Source: SG8-41 sp035259205
GTDB lineage: Bacteria; Pseudomonadota; Gammaproteobacteria; Burkholderiales; SG8-41
Assembly (NCBI GenBank): GCA_035259205.1
Contig: DATFWO010000210.1
Span: 1-31,901 of the forward strand
DNA length: 31,901 bases
Reading direction: 5' to 3'
Of this stretch, positions 1 through 6,954 are shown piece by piece; within the stretch, counting starts at the first letter, position 1; each line of letters starts with the position of its first letter. The notes below the pieces were generated by a model. It was not told the origin of the DNA and searched no databases. It saw only the letters and a program-made list of their open reading frames with translations. The translations under genes were made by a program, and so were the position numbers.

Positions 1-177
1 TCATGGTTGCAAGGCGCGCCGGCTCAGATCGGGCAGGCTCCCGCCTCGATCGCGGAGACATGCTCGTGCTACGGCTATAAACCAGTGAGCGGTGAGCGAT
101 AGGCGGCGTTGAAATCCACCACAATGTCCTTGTAGTTACCGCTTACCGCTCAGCGCTTACTGTTTTACGGTCCTGAG
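1..177. other. Leading intergenic stretch with inverted heptamer arrays
   Basis: No convincing gene is seen in the first 177 bases. Short open frames run to the window edge on both strands, but none has a recognisable product. The notable content is a pair of heptamer arrays in opposite orientation (85-105 and 133-162), annotated separately. The left edge could contain the end of a gene lying outside the window. Confidence 0.4.
85..162. repeat. Inverted pair of GTGAGCG-type heptamer arrays
   Basis: Positions 85-105 read GTGAGCG, GTGAGCG, ATAGGCG. Positions 133-162 carry the same type of unit on the other strand (GTAAGCG, CTGAGCG, GTAAGCG, then a partial unit). Aligning the left arm with the reverse complement of the right arm gives about 20 matches over 24 bases, so the transcript could fold into an imperfect stem with a loop of roughly 28 bases. 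The function is unknown. Confidence 0.6.
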
Positions 178-375
178 ATGAAACTCAAACAAGTACCCAA
201 ATCGCCCGTATTCCCCGCCGGAAAGAAATGGGAGTTCGAGAAGCGCAAGGACGGCTACGAGTCCGACGTCACGGCCCTCGTCCGGCGCATGGTCGAAGAC
301 GAGACGATCCGCGAAGACCAGCGCTGGGCATGGGAGCGCTGGCGCAACGACGAGACCAAGCTCAAGAAGCCGTGA
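178..375 (+). CDS. Small charged hypothetical protein (65 aa)
   Basis: This 65-residue frame begins at ATG and is rich in Lys, Arg, Glu, Asp and Trp, with an acidic/basic C-terminal half around residues 38-62 (VEDETIREDQRWAWERW). It has no signal peptide, membrane segment or recognisable motif. The composition looks like a soluble, helical small protein rather than a random frame. No good Shine-Dalgarno sequence is visible. Its TGA stop lies inside the first unit of a downstream heptamer array (372-406), so the present C-terminus may have been set by repeat expansion. The family is not recognised. It could be a genuine small gene or a chance frame; I lean to genuine. Confidence 0.5.
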   Translation: MKLKQVPKSPVFPAGKKWEFEKRKDGYESDVTALVRRMVEDETIREDQRWAWERWRNDETKLKKP

Positions 376-406
376 ACTGTGAACGGTGAATAGTGAGCGG
401 TAAGCA
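372..406 (+). repeat. GTGAACG-type heptamer array (5 units)
   Basis: Five consecutive heptamers are visible: GTGAACT, GTGAACG, GTGAATA, GTGAGCG, GTAAGCA. The first contains the stop codon of the preceding small gene, and the fourth supplies the GTG used as the apparent start of the following Bug gene at 393. The same unit type recurs at 85-162 and, as GTGACGG, at 13238. Confidence 0.7.
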
Positions 407-1439
407 AGACGCGCCCTGCGCGCAGTTCGCAACGAACTCAGCACCCGGGTCATCCTTCATCCCTCATCCTTCATCCCTGCTGCTGCTGTGCGCAGCGGGC
501 TTCCTCGTCGGGACGCATGCTCACGCACAGCAGTATCCAACGCGGGCGGTCCGCCTCATCACGCCGTCCTCGCCCGGCAGCGGGGTGGATATTGTCGCGC
601 GCGTCGTGGCCCAGAAGCTGTCGGCCGGCCTGGGCCAGCAGATCATCGTGGACAACCGCGTCGGGGCGGGCGGCAATCTCGGCGCGGAAATCGCCGCGAA
701 GGCGCCGCCGGACGGCTACACGCTGTTCATGGGCACGCCCGCCCACGCCATCAACTCCAGCCTCTACAGCGGCCTCAACTACGACCTGGTGCGCGACTTT
801 GCGCCGATCAGCCTGGTCACGACGGGGCAGTATGTCGTGCTCGTGCACCCGTCGGTCCCGGCGCGCAACGTGAAGGAGTTGATCGCTCTTGCGCGCGCCC
901 GGCCGGGCGCGCTCGCGTACGGCTCCGGCGGCACCGGCAACTCGACGCATCTCACGGGCGAGCTCTTCAACAGCATGGCCGGGACGAAGATGCTGCACGT
1001 GCCGTACAAGGGCAGCGGCCCGGCGCTGATCGATCTCATCGGCGGGCAGGTGCACGTGACGTTCTCGAATCTCACCGCCGCGCTGCCGCACGTGCGCGCC
1101 GCGCGCGTGCGAGCCCTAGCGGTCACGGGGCCGAGGCGCTCTCCGCAGCTGCCGGAGCTTCCCACGGTCAGCGAGTCCGGGCTGCCGGGCTATGTCGCGA
1201 CCAATTACTTCGGGATGTTCGCGCCCGCGGGCACAGCGTCGGCGATCATCGCTAAATTGAACGCCGAGATCGCAAAAGCGATGCACGCCCCGGACGTTCA
1301 GGCTACCCTCGCCTCGGAAGGGTCCGAGCCGGCCACGAGCTCGCCCGAGGAATTCGGCGCCTTCATCAGATCGGAGATCTCGCGGTGGGCGACAGTCGTG
1401 AAGACCGCCGGCTTGCGCGCGGAGGGGCGCTCCCCGTGA
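393..1439 (+). CDS. Bug/TctC-family periplasmic binding protein
   Basis: This is a tripartite tricarboxylate transporter-type solute receptor of about 348 residues. Family hallmarks are the opening YPTRAVRLITPSSPGSGVDI, then PDGYTL, HVPYKG and the LPTVSESGLPGY region. A hydrophobic stretch followed by THAHA-QQYP is a signal-peptide core with cleavage near AHA. The N-terminus is odd: the GTG at 393 lies in a GTGAACG heptamer array, and the residues before the hydrophobic core are encoded partly by a TCATCCY array (450-477), so the native start may have been displaced. Its closest relative in the window is the Bug gene at 13300-14268, about two-thirds identical by eye. Bug proteins bind small carboxylates or amides in the periplasm; no membrane TctA/TctB partner is nearby. 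Family call is firm, ligand unknown, start uncertain. Confidence 0.85.
   Translation: MSGKQDAPCAQFATNSAPGSSFIPHPSSLLLLCAAGFLVGTHAHAQQYPTRAVRLITPSSPGSGVDIVARVVAQKLSAGLGQQIIVDNRVGAGGNLGAEIAAKAPPDGYTLFMGTPAHAINSSLYSGLNYDLVRDFAPISLVTTGQYVVLVHPSVPARNVKELIALARARPGALAYGSGGTGNSTHLTGELFNSMAGTKMLHVPYKGSGPALIDLIGGQVHVTFSNLTAALPHVRAARVRALAVTGPRRSPQLPELPTVSESGLPGYVATNYFGMFAPAGTASAIIAKLNAEIAKAMHAPDVQATLASEGSEPATSSPEEFGAFIRSEISRWATVVKTAGLRAEGRSP
450..477 (+). repeat. TCATCCY heptamer array inside a signal-peptide region
   Basis: Four perfect-phase heptamers, TCATCCT-TCATCCC twice, form two copies of a 14-bp unit. The array lies within the reading frame of the Bug gene beginning at 393, just before the hydrophobic core of the signal peptide. 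This is unusual for a conserved secreted protein and suggests expansion around the original start codon. Confidence 0.75.
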
Positions 1440-1505
1440 GCAACGGCCCCTCCCGTCGCATACTCTCTCTCTCCCGGCGGTTCCGGGGCGACGCGTGCGG
1501 GCCGC

Positions 1506-1964
1506 TTACGCTTCGCCGCGGGAGCGCTTCCATGCGATGCGCAACTCCTCGCATTCCGCTTCCCGCACGGATGCGATCTCGATGTGCCTGGAGAGCGTGG
1601 CGAGCAGCGACTCCACCGAGTAATCGCCGAGATCGGTGCGGCCGACACGCCGGTGCCGCGCTCCCACGACGAGCCTGGAAATCTTCGCTTCCAGTATCGT
1701 GGAAAGGCACATCGGGCAGGGCTCCATCGGGGTATAAAGGCTGCATCCCGACAGGTCGATCGTTCGCAGATTCGCGCAGGCGCGTCGAATCGCATTGACC
1801 TCGGCGTGCGCGCTGGGATCGGTGTCGCGGGCGACGGTGTTTCCTGCCTCCCCCACGATGCGACCGTCCTGCTGGACGATCAAACAATGGATGGGACGTC
1901 CGCCGCTTGCGTAGGCGCCTCTTGCGCGCTCCAGCGCCAGTCTCATGAAATACCCGTCGTCCAC
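1506..1964 (-). CDS. Zinc-dependent nucleoside/guanine-type deaminase
   Basis: This is a 152-residue member of the cytidine/deoxycytidylate deaminase superfamily (guanine deaminase, TadA-like branch). The zinc-binding and catalytic signatures are plain: HAEVNAI, with the metal-binding His and proton-shuttling Glu, around residue 53, and PCPMC, with two zinc Cys, around residue 82. These enzymes hydrolytically deaminate purine or pyrimidine bases, nucleosides or related heterocycles. The start is GTG at 1962-1964, only 6 bases after the TAG of the preceding Bug gene, suggesting translational coupling. It is the last gene of the leftward operon. In place of the usual PVGAVIV-like strand it has RPIHCLIVQQDG, so substrate preference may differ. 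A role on a catabolic heterocycle is inferred from context; a housekeeping deaminase is possible. Confidence 0.82.
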   Translation of the reverse strand: MDDGYFMRLALERARGAYASGGRPIHCLIVQQDGRIVGEAGNTVARDTDPSAHAEVNAIRRACANLRTIDLSGCSLYTPMEPCPMCLSTILEAKISRLVVGARHRRVGRTDLGDYSVESLLATLSRHIEIASVREAECEELRIAWKRSRGEA

Positions 1965-1970
1965 GGTCCG

Positions 1971-2975
1971 CTACTCGACTCGCACGCCCGCGTCCTTGAC
2001 GACTTTTCCCCATTTCTCGAATTCAGCCTTGAGCGAGCGGGCGAACTGCTGGGGTGTATCGCCGACCACTTCCGCGCCCTGTCCTGCAAGCTGCTGCCTG
2101 AACGCGTCTTCCTTTAGGACGCTCGCAACGTCCGCGTGCAATCTGTCGATTACGGCGCGAGGCGTTCCCGCCGGGACCAGCACGCCCCACCACGGCGCCA
2201 CCTCGTAGCCTGCGAGGCCGGATTCGGACACCGTGGGCACGTCGGGGAGCACTGCTGCGCGCCGGATCGTGGTGACCGCCAGAGCCCGCAAGCGTCCGGC
2301 CCGTACCTGCGCCAGCGCGGTCGGCACGCCCGTGAACATCATCTGCACCTGCCCGGTCATGACATCGGTCATTCCCAATGAAGCCCCCTTGTACGGAACA
2401 TGGACGATCTGGATGCCGGCCATGATCCGGAACAGCTCGCCCGAGAGATGGGTTCCCGTTCCGTTGCCCCCGGAAGCGAAATTGATCTGACCCGGCTTCG
2501 ACTTCGCCAGCGCGATCAGCTCCTTCACGGACTTCGCCGGCAGGGCAGGGTTGGCGATCAGTACGTACGGGGCTGAAGCCACCCGCGTTATCGGGGCAAA
2601 GTCCGTCAGCGCGTTGTAGTGCGGGTTGCGGTACAGATGGGGAATGATGGCCAACGTGCCTTCCGTGGTAAGCGTGAGCGTATGGCCGTCGGGCGTGGCC
2701 TGCTTCAGGAGCTCCATGGAAATCGCGCCGCCGGCCCCGGCCCGATTGTCGACCACCACGGGGATCCCCCATTTCTCGCGCAGCCTTTCAAAGACGACTC
2801 GCGCGAAGAAGTCGGCGCTGCTTCCCGGCGTCTGGGGAACGAGAACGCGCACCGGCTTCGTGGGAAAGGCGTCGATCGCCGCAGCGTGCGCCCCGGGAAC
2901 CACCGGGCCGGCGGCAACGACGTCCAGCAGCACCCCCGTCGATGCCGCGAGCGCCAAACCGTATCGCAATCTCAT
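1971..2975 (-). CDS. Bug/TctC-family periplasmic binding protein
   Basis: This 334-residue solute receptor starts at the ATG at 2973-2975, which has a good ribosome site (AAGGAAAGG, 5 bases upstream). A longer upstream frame would overlap the neighbouring gene and is rejected. A signal peptide with basic start MRLRYG, a hydrophobic stretch and a PGAHA-type cleavage site precede the mature opening FPTKPVRVLVPQTPGSSADF. Family motifs PDGHTL, HVPYKG and LPDVPTVSESGLAGY are present. Its start lies 22 bases after the stop of the preceding Bug gene, so the two are co-transcribed. Bug receptors bind small carboxylates or related molecules. The ligand is not readable, and no TctA/TctB channel is nearby. 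Confidence 0.88.
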   Translation of the reverse strand: MRLRYGLALAASTGVLLDVVAAGPVVPGAHAAAIDAFPTKPVRVLVPQTPGSSADFFARVVFERLREKWGIPVVVDNRAGAGGAISMELLKQATPDGHTLTLTTEGTLAIIPHLYRNPHYNALTDFAPITRVASAPYVLIANPALPAKSVKELIALAKSKPGQINFASGGNGTGTHLSGELFRIMAGIQIVHVPYKGASLGMTDVMTGQVQMMFTGVPTALAQVRAGRLRALAVTTIRRAAVLPDVPTVSESGLAGYEVAPWWGVLVPAGTPRAVIDRLHADVASVLKEDAFRQQLAGQGAEVVGDTPQQFARSLKAEFEKWGKVVKDAGVRVE

Positions 2976-2997
2976 CGCAACCTTTCCTTGCGCACTC

Positions 2998-3984
2998 TCA
3001 ATCGAGCCGGACGCCCGAGTCGCGCACGGCCTTGCCCCACTTCGCAATTTCCTTCTGGATGAACTCCGCGAACTCTTCAGGCGTCGAGCCCGCCAGCTCC
3101 GCGCCCTCTGCGGAGAGCCTCGCTTTTATGTCGGCGAGCCCGAGTATCTCCCGAACCTCGTGATTGAGACGGGTCACGATCGCGGGCGTCGTGCCTGCCG
3201 GCGCCACCAGGCCGTACCACTGAACGATGTGGTAGTCCGGCAGACCCGATTCGCTGATCGTGGGCACGTCGCGCAGCGCCGAGGAGCGTCGATTCGACGT
3301 GACGGCCACGGCCCGCATCCGACCGCTGCGGACGTAAGGCATGCCGGGCAGCATGTTCGCGAACATCAACGAGACCTCTCCCGCGGCCACGGCCGTAATA
3401 GCGGGCGGTCCTCCCTTGTACGGCACATGGTTCATGCGGACCTTCCCCATGGCCTCGAAGACCTCGGCCGCGAGATGCGGCGGGGTGCCGCTGCCCCCCG
3501 ACGAGAAGTCGATCTGATTCGGTCTCGCCTTCGCGAACGCAATCAGGTCCTTGACCGATCGGACGGGCAACGATGGATGCACCACCAGGATCAACGGCAA
3601 AGTGGCGATCAGCGAAACTGGCGCGAAGTCCCTGACCGGGTCGTAAGGAAGCTTGCGGTAGAGCGCGGGGGCGATCGCGAGCGTCGCATCGACGCCCATC
3701 CCCAGGGTATATCCATCCGGCGGCGATTTCGCCAGCACTCCGATACCGATCGTGCCGCCCGCACCAGGACGATTTTCGACGACGACGGATTGCGCGAGAC
3801 GCTCCGACAGCGGCTGGCCGATCGCCCTGGCGAGTATGTCCACGCCGCCGCCCGCCGGATTGGGCACGATCAGCCGGATCGGCTTGGTCGGGTACGATTG
3901 TCCGAACGCGGAAGAGAGCACGCACAGCGCGCAGCACCATGTCGCGAAGCTCCGCGCGCTCCGGACGACCGTGCTCACGGCCAT
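2998..3984 (-). CDS. Bug/TctC-family periplasmic binding protein
   Basis: This 328-residue receptor has a signal peptide ending near SSAFG-QSYP, followed by YPTKPIRLIVPNPAGGGVDI, PDGYTL, HVPYKG and a VPTISESGLPDY motif. The ATG at 3982-3984 follows a strong ribosome site (GGAAGGAG with a 6-base spacer). It sits between the M24 hydrolase gene and a second Bug gene in the leftward operon. Two adjacent, clearly diverged receptors in one operon suggest different ligands, or a substrate and its product. The glycine-rich PAGGGVDI opening differs from the PSSPGSGVDI of the outer Bug genes. Family firm, ligand unknown. Confidence 0.88.
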   Translation of the reverse strand: MAVSTVVRSARSFATWCCALCVLSSAFGQSYPTKPIRLIVPNPAGGGVDILARAIGQPLSERLAQSVVVENRPGAGGTIGIGVLAKSPPDGYTLGMGVDATLAIAPALYRKLPYDPVRDFAPVSLIATLPLILVVHPSLPVRSVKDLIAFAKARPNQIDFSSGGSGTPPHLAAEVFEAMGKVRMNHVPYKGGPPAITAVAAGEVSLMFANMLPGMPYVRSGRMRAVAVTSNRRSSALRDVPTISESGLPDYHIVQWYGLVAPAGTTPAIVTRLNHEVREILGLADIKARLSAEGAELAGSTPEEFAEFIQKEIAKWGKAVRDSGVRLD

Positions 3985-4056
3985 CGCTTTCTCCTTCCCT
4001 TGCCGGAGAACGACCGGCAGACTCCCGCGCTGGTCCGGCAGGCGCAGGACCAGACC

Positions 4057-5244
4057 CTAGTCGAGCAGGCACTCCTCATACGGCGCGCGACTGAGCACCC
4101 GGAACCCGCTCGAGGTGACGAGGTACGTGTCCTCGATGCGCACTCCGCCAACTCCTTCCTGCCAGATGCCCGGCTCGAGATTGAAGATCATGCCTTCCTC
4201 GAGCACGGTGTCCATCTCGGGGTAGCGGGCCGTCACGTTGAACGCCTCGGCGCGCAGCCCGATCCCGTGGCCCGTGTAGGGATAGCCACCGTAGTGTTCC
4301 TCCAGCCTCGCCTCGCGCACCACGCTCAGGCACGCGTGCTCGAGGGCGGAAGTCTTCGTACCAGGCTTCATGATGGCTTTCGCCGCTTCGAGCGCGTCGT
4401 AAACCGTCCGGTACACGAGTTTCTGGTCCTGCGTCGGCCGGCCGCCGGTCCAGACGGTGCGCGCGAATTCCGACTTGAACCCGTTGAAGCCCGCCCCACC
4501 GTCGATCACTGCGAGCTCTCCGCCGCGAACCACCCGGTCGGTGCTGTAGCGGCGTACCGGGGCCGCCCGCTCGCCGGAGCAGCACCAGATATCGGGGGAA
4601 TTGCAGCCGCGCTTCAGTAACTCGTAGTTGGCGAGCGCCGCGACCTCGTTCTCGGTGTAGCGTCCCCAGCCTTCCTTGCAGGCCTTGATGGCAGTGTTGG
4701 TGCCGGTTTCCACGAGACTCACCGTGTACTCGTAGGCCTTGATCTCTTCGGCGTTCTTCACGGCGCGCGCGCGGTTGAGCACGGGGGTCACGTTCACGAT
4801 GCTCGCATCCGGCAATTCCTTGACGAGCGCGTTGTAGAGCGACGCCTGCATCCGGTTGTCGAGCCCCAGCCGCGCCTTGCTCAACCCGTAATCGGCAACC
4901 GCTTTCTTGAGCGGGTCCGGCCATTTTGCCTGGGTGGGCGGCATGACCCTGATATCCGGGTAGAACTGATCTTTCAGCAGGCCGCGCGAATCGCCTTCGG
5001 AGCACAGGATCACCGGCTCCTTTTCCTCTCTCATGAAGAGCGTGCCGTACGACCCCTCGTATACGCTGGTCCGGAAACGCGGCCAGCCCGTGAGGTAAAT
5101 GACGTTGTCCACGACATTGGTGAGTATGGCGTCGATGGCTTCGCGCGCCATGAAGTCACGCACACGCTTCCAGCGCAATTGCTGCAGCAACTGCCAGTCT
5201 ATGAGCGGCCGGGTGGGCTCGATGTGGCCGATGAAGGTTCCCAT
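4057..5244 (-). CDS. M24-family hydrolase (Xaa-Pro peptidase/creatinase-like)
   Basis: This 395-residue protein has the two-domain creatinase/aminopeptidase P layout: an N-terminal creatinase-like domain (about 20-165) and a C-terminal pita-bread domain (about 170-390). Expected metal ligands are Asp248 (in AVIDGG), His326 (GHGIGL), Glu357 (NLEPGI) and Glu371 (VRIEDTY). The second Asp of the family, 11 residues after the first, is replaced by Glu259 (GFKSEFART, normally SD-TRT). This suggests altered metal binding or non-peptidase chemistry. The family includes prolidases, aminopeptidase P, creatinase and related C-N hydrolases, so dipeptide or guanidino/ureido cleavage are both possible. No signal peptide, so cytoplasmic. 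It lies 20 bases after an upstream hypothetical gene in the leftward operon; its ribosome site is weak. Confidence 0.85.
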   Translation of the reverse strand: MGTFIGHIEPTRPLIDWQLLQQLRWKRVRDFMAREAIDAILTNVVDNVIYLTGWPRFRTSVYEGSYGTLFMREEKEPVILCSEGDSRGLLKDQFYPDIRVMPPTQAKWPDPLKKAVADYGLSKARLGLDNRMQASLYNALVKELPDASIVNVTPVLNRARAVKNAEEIKAYEYTVSLVETGTNTAIKACKEGWGRYTENEVAALANYELLKRGCNSPDIWCCSGERAAPVRRYSTDRVVRGGELAVIDGGAGFNGFKSEFARTVWTGGRPTQDQKLVYRTVYDALEAAKAIMKPGTKTSALEHACLSVVREARLEEHYGGYPYTGHGIGLRAEAFNVTARYPEMDTVLEEGMIFNLEPGIWQEGVGGVRIEDTYLVTSSGFRVLSRAPYEECLLD

Positions 5245-5264
5245 GACAAAGCCCAGTCCGTTTT

Positions 5265-5633
5265 CTAACCGAGCACCTGCGCCGCGAACCGCTTCACCTT
5301 TTCGTAGCTTTCGGCGCAGCCGCGCCCGTCCTCGACTCTCCAGGGCTTGAGGCCGCGCAGGTAACCGGGTCGCAGGTCCTCGATGTAGCGCATGGCTTCG
5401 AAGAACGGCTGCAGCCGCGCCTCGATCGGGGTCTCGAGCACGGGCTTGTTCGAGTGCAGCAGATCGAAGTCCTCCCTGGTGACCGTCAGTTTGTGCAGGA
5501 TCGCGTTGAGGAGATGCGTTCCCGCCAGCATGTAGCCCTCCAGCACGAGCTCGTAGTCCCCGTCGCGATCGAGTTTCTTCGTCATCGTCGCCTCGATGCG
5601 CCGCGCTTTCTCGACGTGATCCTGGATCCTCAT
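5265..5633 (-). CDS. Hypothetical protein, paralogue of upstream neighbour
   Basis: This 122-residue protein starts at the ATG at 5631-5633, one base after the TGA of the preceding gene and preceded by GGAGGTGAC; a longer frame is rejected on this basis. It is clearly homologous to the neighbour at 5635-6018. Shared elements are MR-x-DH-x-KA-R-EA near the start, KLDR-D-D-ELV near residue 19, a glycine/Leu-rich helix ending ILH near 46, and RG-KP-R with a helical K-V-FA end. It has no signal peptide or membrane segment and looks all-helical and cytoplasmic. I do not recognise the family; a HEPN-like four-helix fold is a guess only. The tight coupling suggests the two products act together, perhaps as a heterodimer. 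Confidence 0.75.
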   Translation of the reverse strand: MRIQDHVEKARRIEATMTKKLDRDGDYELVLEGYMLAGTHLLNAILHKLTVTREDFDLLHSNKPVLETPIEARLQPFFEAMRYIEDLRPGYLRGLKPWRVEDGRGCAESYEKVKRFAAQVLG

Positions 5634-5634
5634 G

Positions 5635-6018
5635 TCACCTCCGTGCCTGCCGGGCTTCCAGCGCTTTCTCCGCAAACGTCCTGACCTTGGCATAGGCGGC
5701 GAGGCAATCGCGCATCACCTCGGGCCGGACCGGCTTGATCCCCCGCACGAACTGCGGCCCAAGCTCCTCGATCGACTTGAGGACCGCGAGTATTTCCGCA
5801 ATGTCGCGAGGGAGCTCGCGATCGATCTGGGGCGTGTCCGAATGGATCTGGTCCTCCTGCTCTCGCGTGATCCCGCGCGCGTGCAGTATCACGTTGGCGA
5901 GCTGCGCTCCGCCCTGAACGCAGCTCCATATCACGAGCTCGTGGTCGTCGCCACGATCGAGCTTCGCGGTAGCGGCTTCGAGGCGGGCGGCCTTCGCCCA
6001 ATGATCTTCCGTTCGCAT
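5635..6018 (-). CDS. Hypothetical protein, first gene of leftward operon
   Basis: This 127-residue protein is the first gene leftward from the GntR control region. A ribosome-site-like TGGGGAA precedes its ATG. It aligns with the next gene along nearly its whole length: MRTEDHWAKAARLEA against MRIQDHVEKARRIEA, then KLDRGDDHELV against KLDRDGDYELV, VILHARGITRE against AILHKLTVTRE, and FVRGIKPVRPE against YLRGLKPWRVE. The two are therefore an old tandem duplication. It is all-helical in appearance, without signal peptide or transmembrane segment. The function is unknown. Its position as first gene of an operon with an M24 hydrolase and transport receptors suggests a role tied to that pathway. 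Confidence 0.75.
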   Translation of the reverse strand: MRTEDHWAKAARLEAATAKLDRGDDHELVIWSCVQGGAQLANVILHARGITREQEDQIHSDTPQIDRELPRDIAEILAVLKSIEELGPQFVRGIKPVRPEVMRDCLAAYAKVRTFAEKALEARQARR

Positions 6019-6080
6019 GCAGGTTCCCCAGGGATTTCGGTGCAGCCGGACGGTTGCCCGGCGCGCTGTTCTAACTCATC

Positions 6081-6093
6081 TATAAGACTTATA
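6081..6093. promoter_or_regulatory. Perfect palindrome, candidate GntR operator
   Basis: TATAAG-A-CTTATA is a perfect 6+1+6 inverted repeat in the 153-bp gap between the leftward operon and the regulator gene. It overlaps -10-like hexamers in both directions: TATACT at 6090-6095 rightward and TATAAG on the opposite strand. An AT-rich palindrome over a divergent promoter is the expected form of a GntR-family autoregulatory operator. Binding is inferred, not shown. Confidence 0.55.
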
Positions 6094-6171
6094 CTACTGG
6101 CCTCAGTTCTCACGGTCAACCCACTGGCGGAAGGGACGGGCACTACTGCCGCGTGGCGCAAAGGAGCATCG

Positions 6172-6954
6172 GTGTCGACAGCCCTCATTACCGGTACGCC
6201 CCACTCGTATCCGCTCTACGCGGAGGTCCGCGGCGAAATCACGCGCGGCCTTGCGGGCGGCGAGTGGAAGCCGGGCGAGCTCATTCCGAGCGAGGCCGAT
6301 CTCGCGAAGCGCTTCGGCGTGTCCAAAGGCACGATCCGGCATGCCCTGGATGAGCTGGTGTCTGAGCGCATACTGGTTCGCCGGCAGGGGCGCGGCACGT
6401 TCGTTGCGACCCACTCGCGGGACCGCACGCTCTACCATTTCTTCCATCTCATCGGCCGCGACGGGGCTCGGGTGCTGCCCGATACCAAGCTCCTGTCCTA
6501 CCGCGTGCTGCGCGGCTCCGATGAGGCGTGCGATACGCTCGGTATCGAGCGGCAGTCGAAGCTCGTCGGTGTCCGCAATCTCGTGACGCTCGGCGGCGAA
6601 CCGGTATTCATAGACGAGATCCTGATCCCGCAGGCCTCCGTGCCCGGCCTCACCGAATCGATGTACGCGAGCCGCGAGAGCACGATCTATGCTCTCTATC
6701 AAAGCCGGTTCAATATCAACGTCATTCGAATCAGCGAGCGGCTCGGGGCCGGGCCGGCGCCGGCGCAGCACGCGAAGCTCCTCGGCATTCGCGCCAACGC
6801 GCCCGTCCTCGTGATCGACCGGGTCGCGTACACCTACCATGACAAACCCGTGGAACTGCGCAAGAGCTGGGTCAACACGGGGGCGTACGTCTACCGCAGC
6901 GACCTGAGAAAAGAATTGACGCTGAATCGAAACTCACTGCGGGAAATGCCATGA
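6172..6954 (+). CDS. GntR/HutC-family repressor with UTRA domain
   Basis: This 260-residue regulator starts at the GTG at 6172, with AAGGAG five bases upstream; the longer open frame to the left is non-coding. Residues about 14-78 form the GntR winged helix-turn-helix (LIPSEADLAKRFGVSKGTIR, then wing RRQGRGTF). Residues about 95-250 resemble the UTRA ligand-binding domain of HutC/FarR regulators. Such proteins bind a small metabolite and release a palindromic operator, usually near their own promoter. The palindrome at 6081-6093 is the obvious target. The stop overlaps the amidase start by ATGA, so it is co-transcribed with the amidase. It most likely controls both arms of the cluster; the effector is unknown. 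Confidence 0.9.
   Translation: MSTALITGTPHSYPLYAEVRGEITRGLAGGEWKPGELIPSEADLAKRFGVSKGTIRHALDELVSERILVRRQGRGTFVATHSRDRTLYHFFHLIGRDGARVLPDTKLLSYRVLRGSDEACDTLGIERQSKLVGVRNLVTLGGEPVFIDEILIPQASVPGLTESMYASRESTIYALYQSRFNINVIRISERLGAGPAPAQHAKLLGIRANAPVLVIDRVAYTYHDKPVELRKSWVNTGAYVYRSDLRKELTLNRNSLREMP

Noticed and set aside
2626..4620. 664-codon plus-strand open frame across two Bug genes and the M24 gene
   Set aside because: It spans three genes with clear motifs on the minus strand and their intergenic gaps, so it cannot be a real gene.
5632..6171. Long upstream extension of the GntR reading frame
   Set aside because: It would run over two minus-strand genes and their promoter; the GTG at 6172 has an ideal ribosome site and gives the normal family length.
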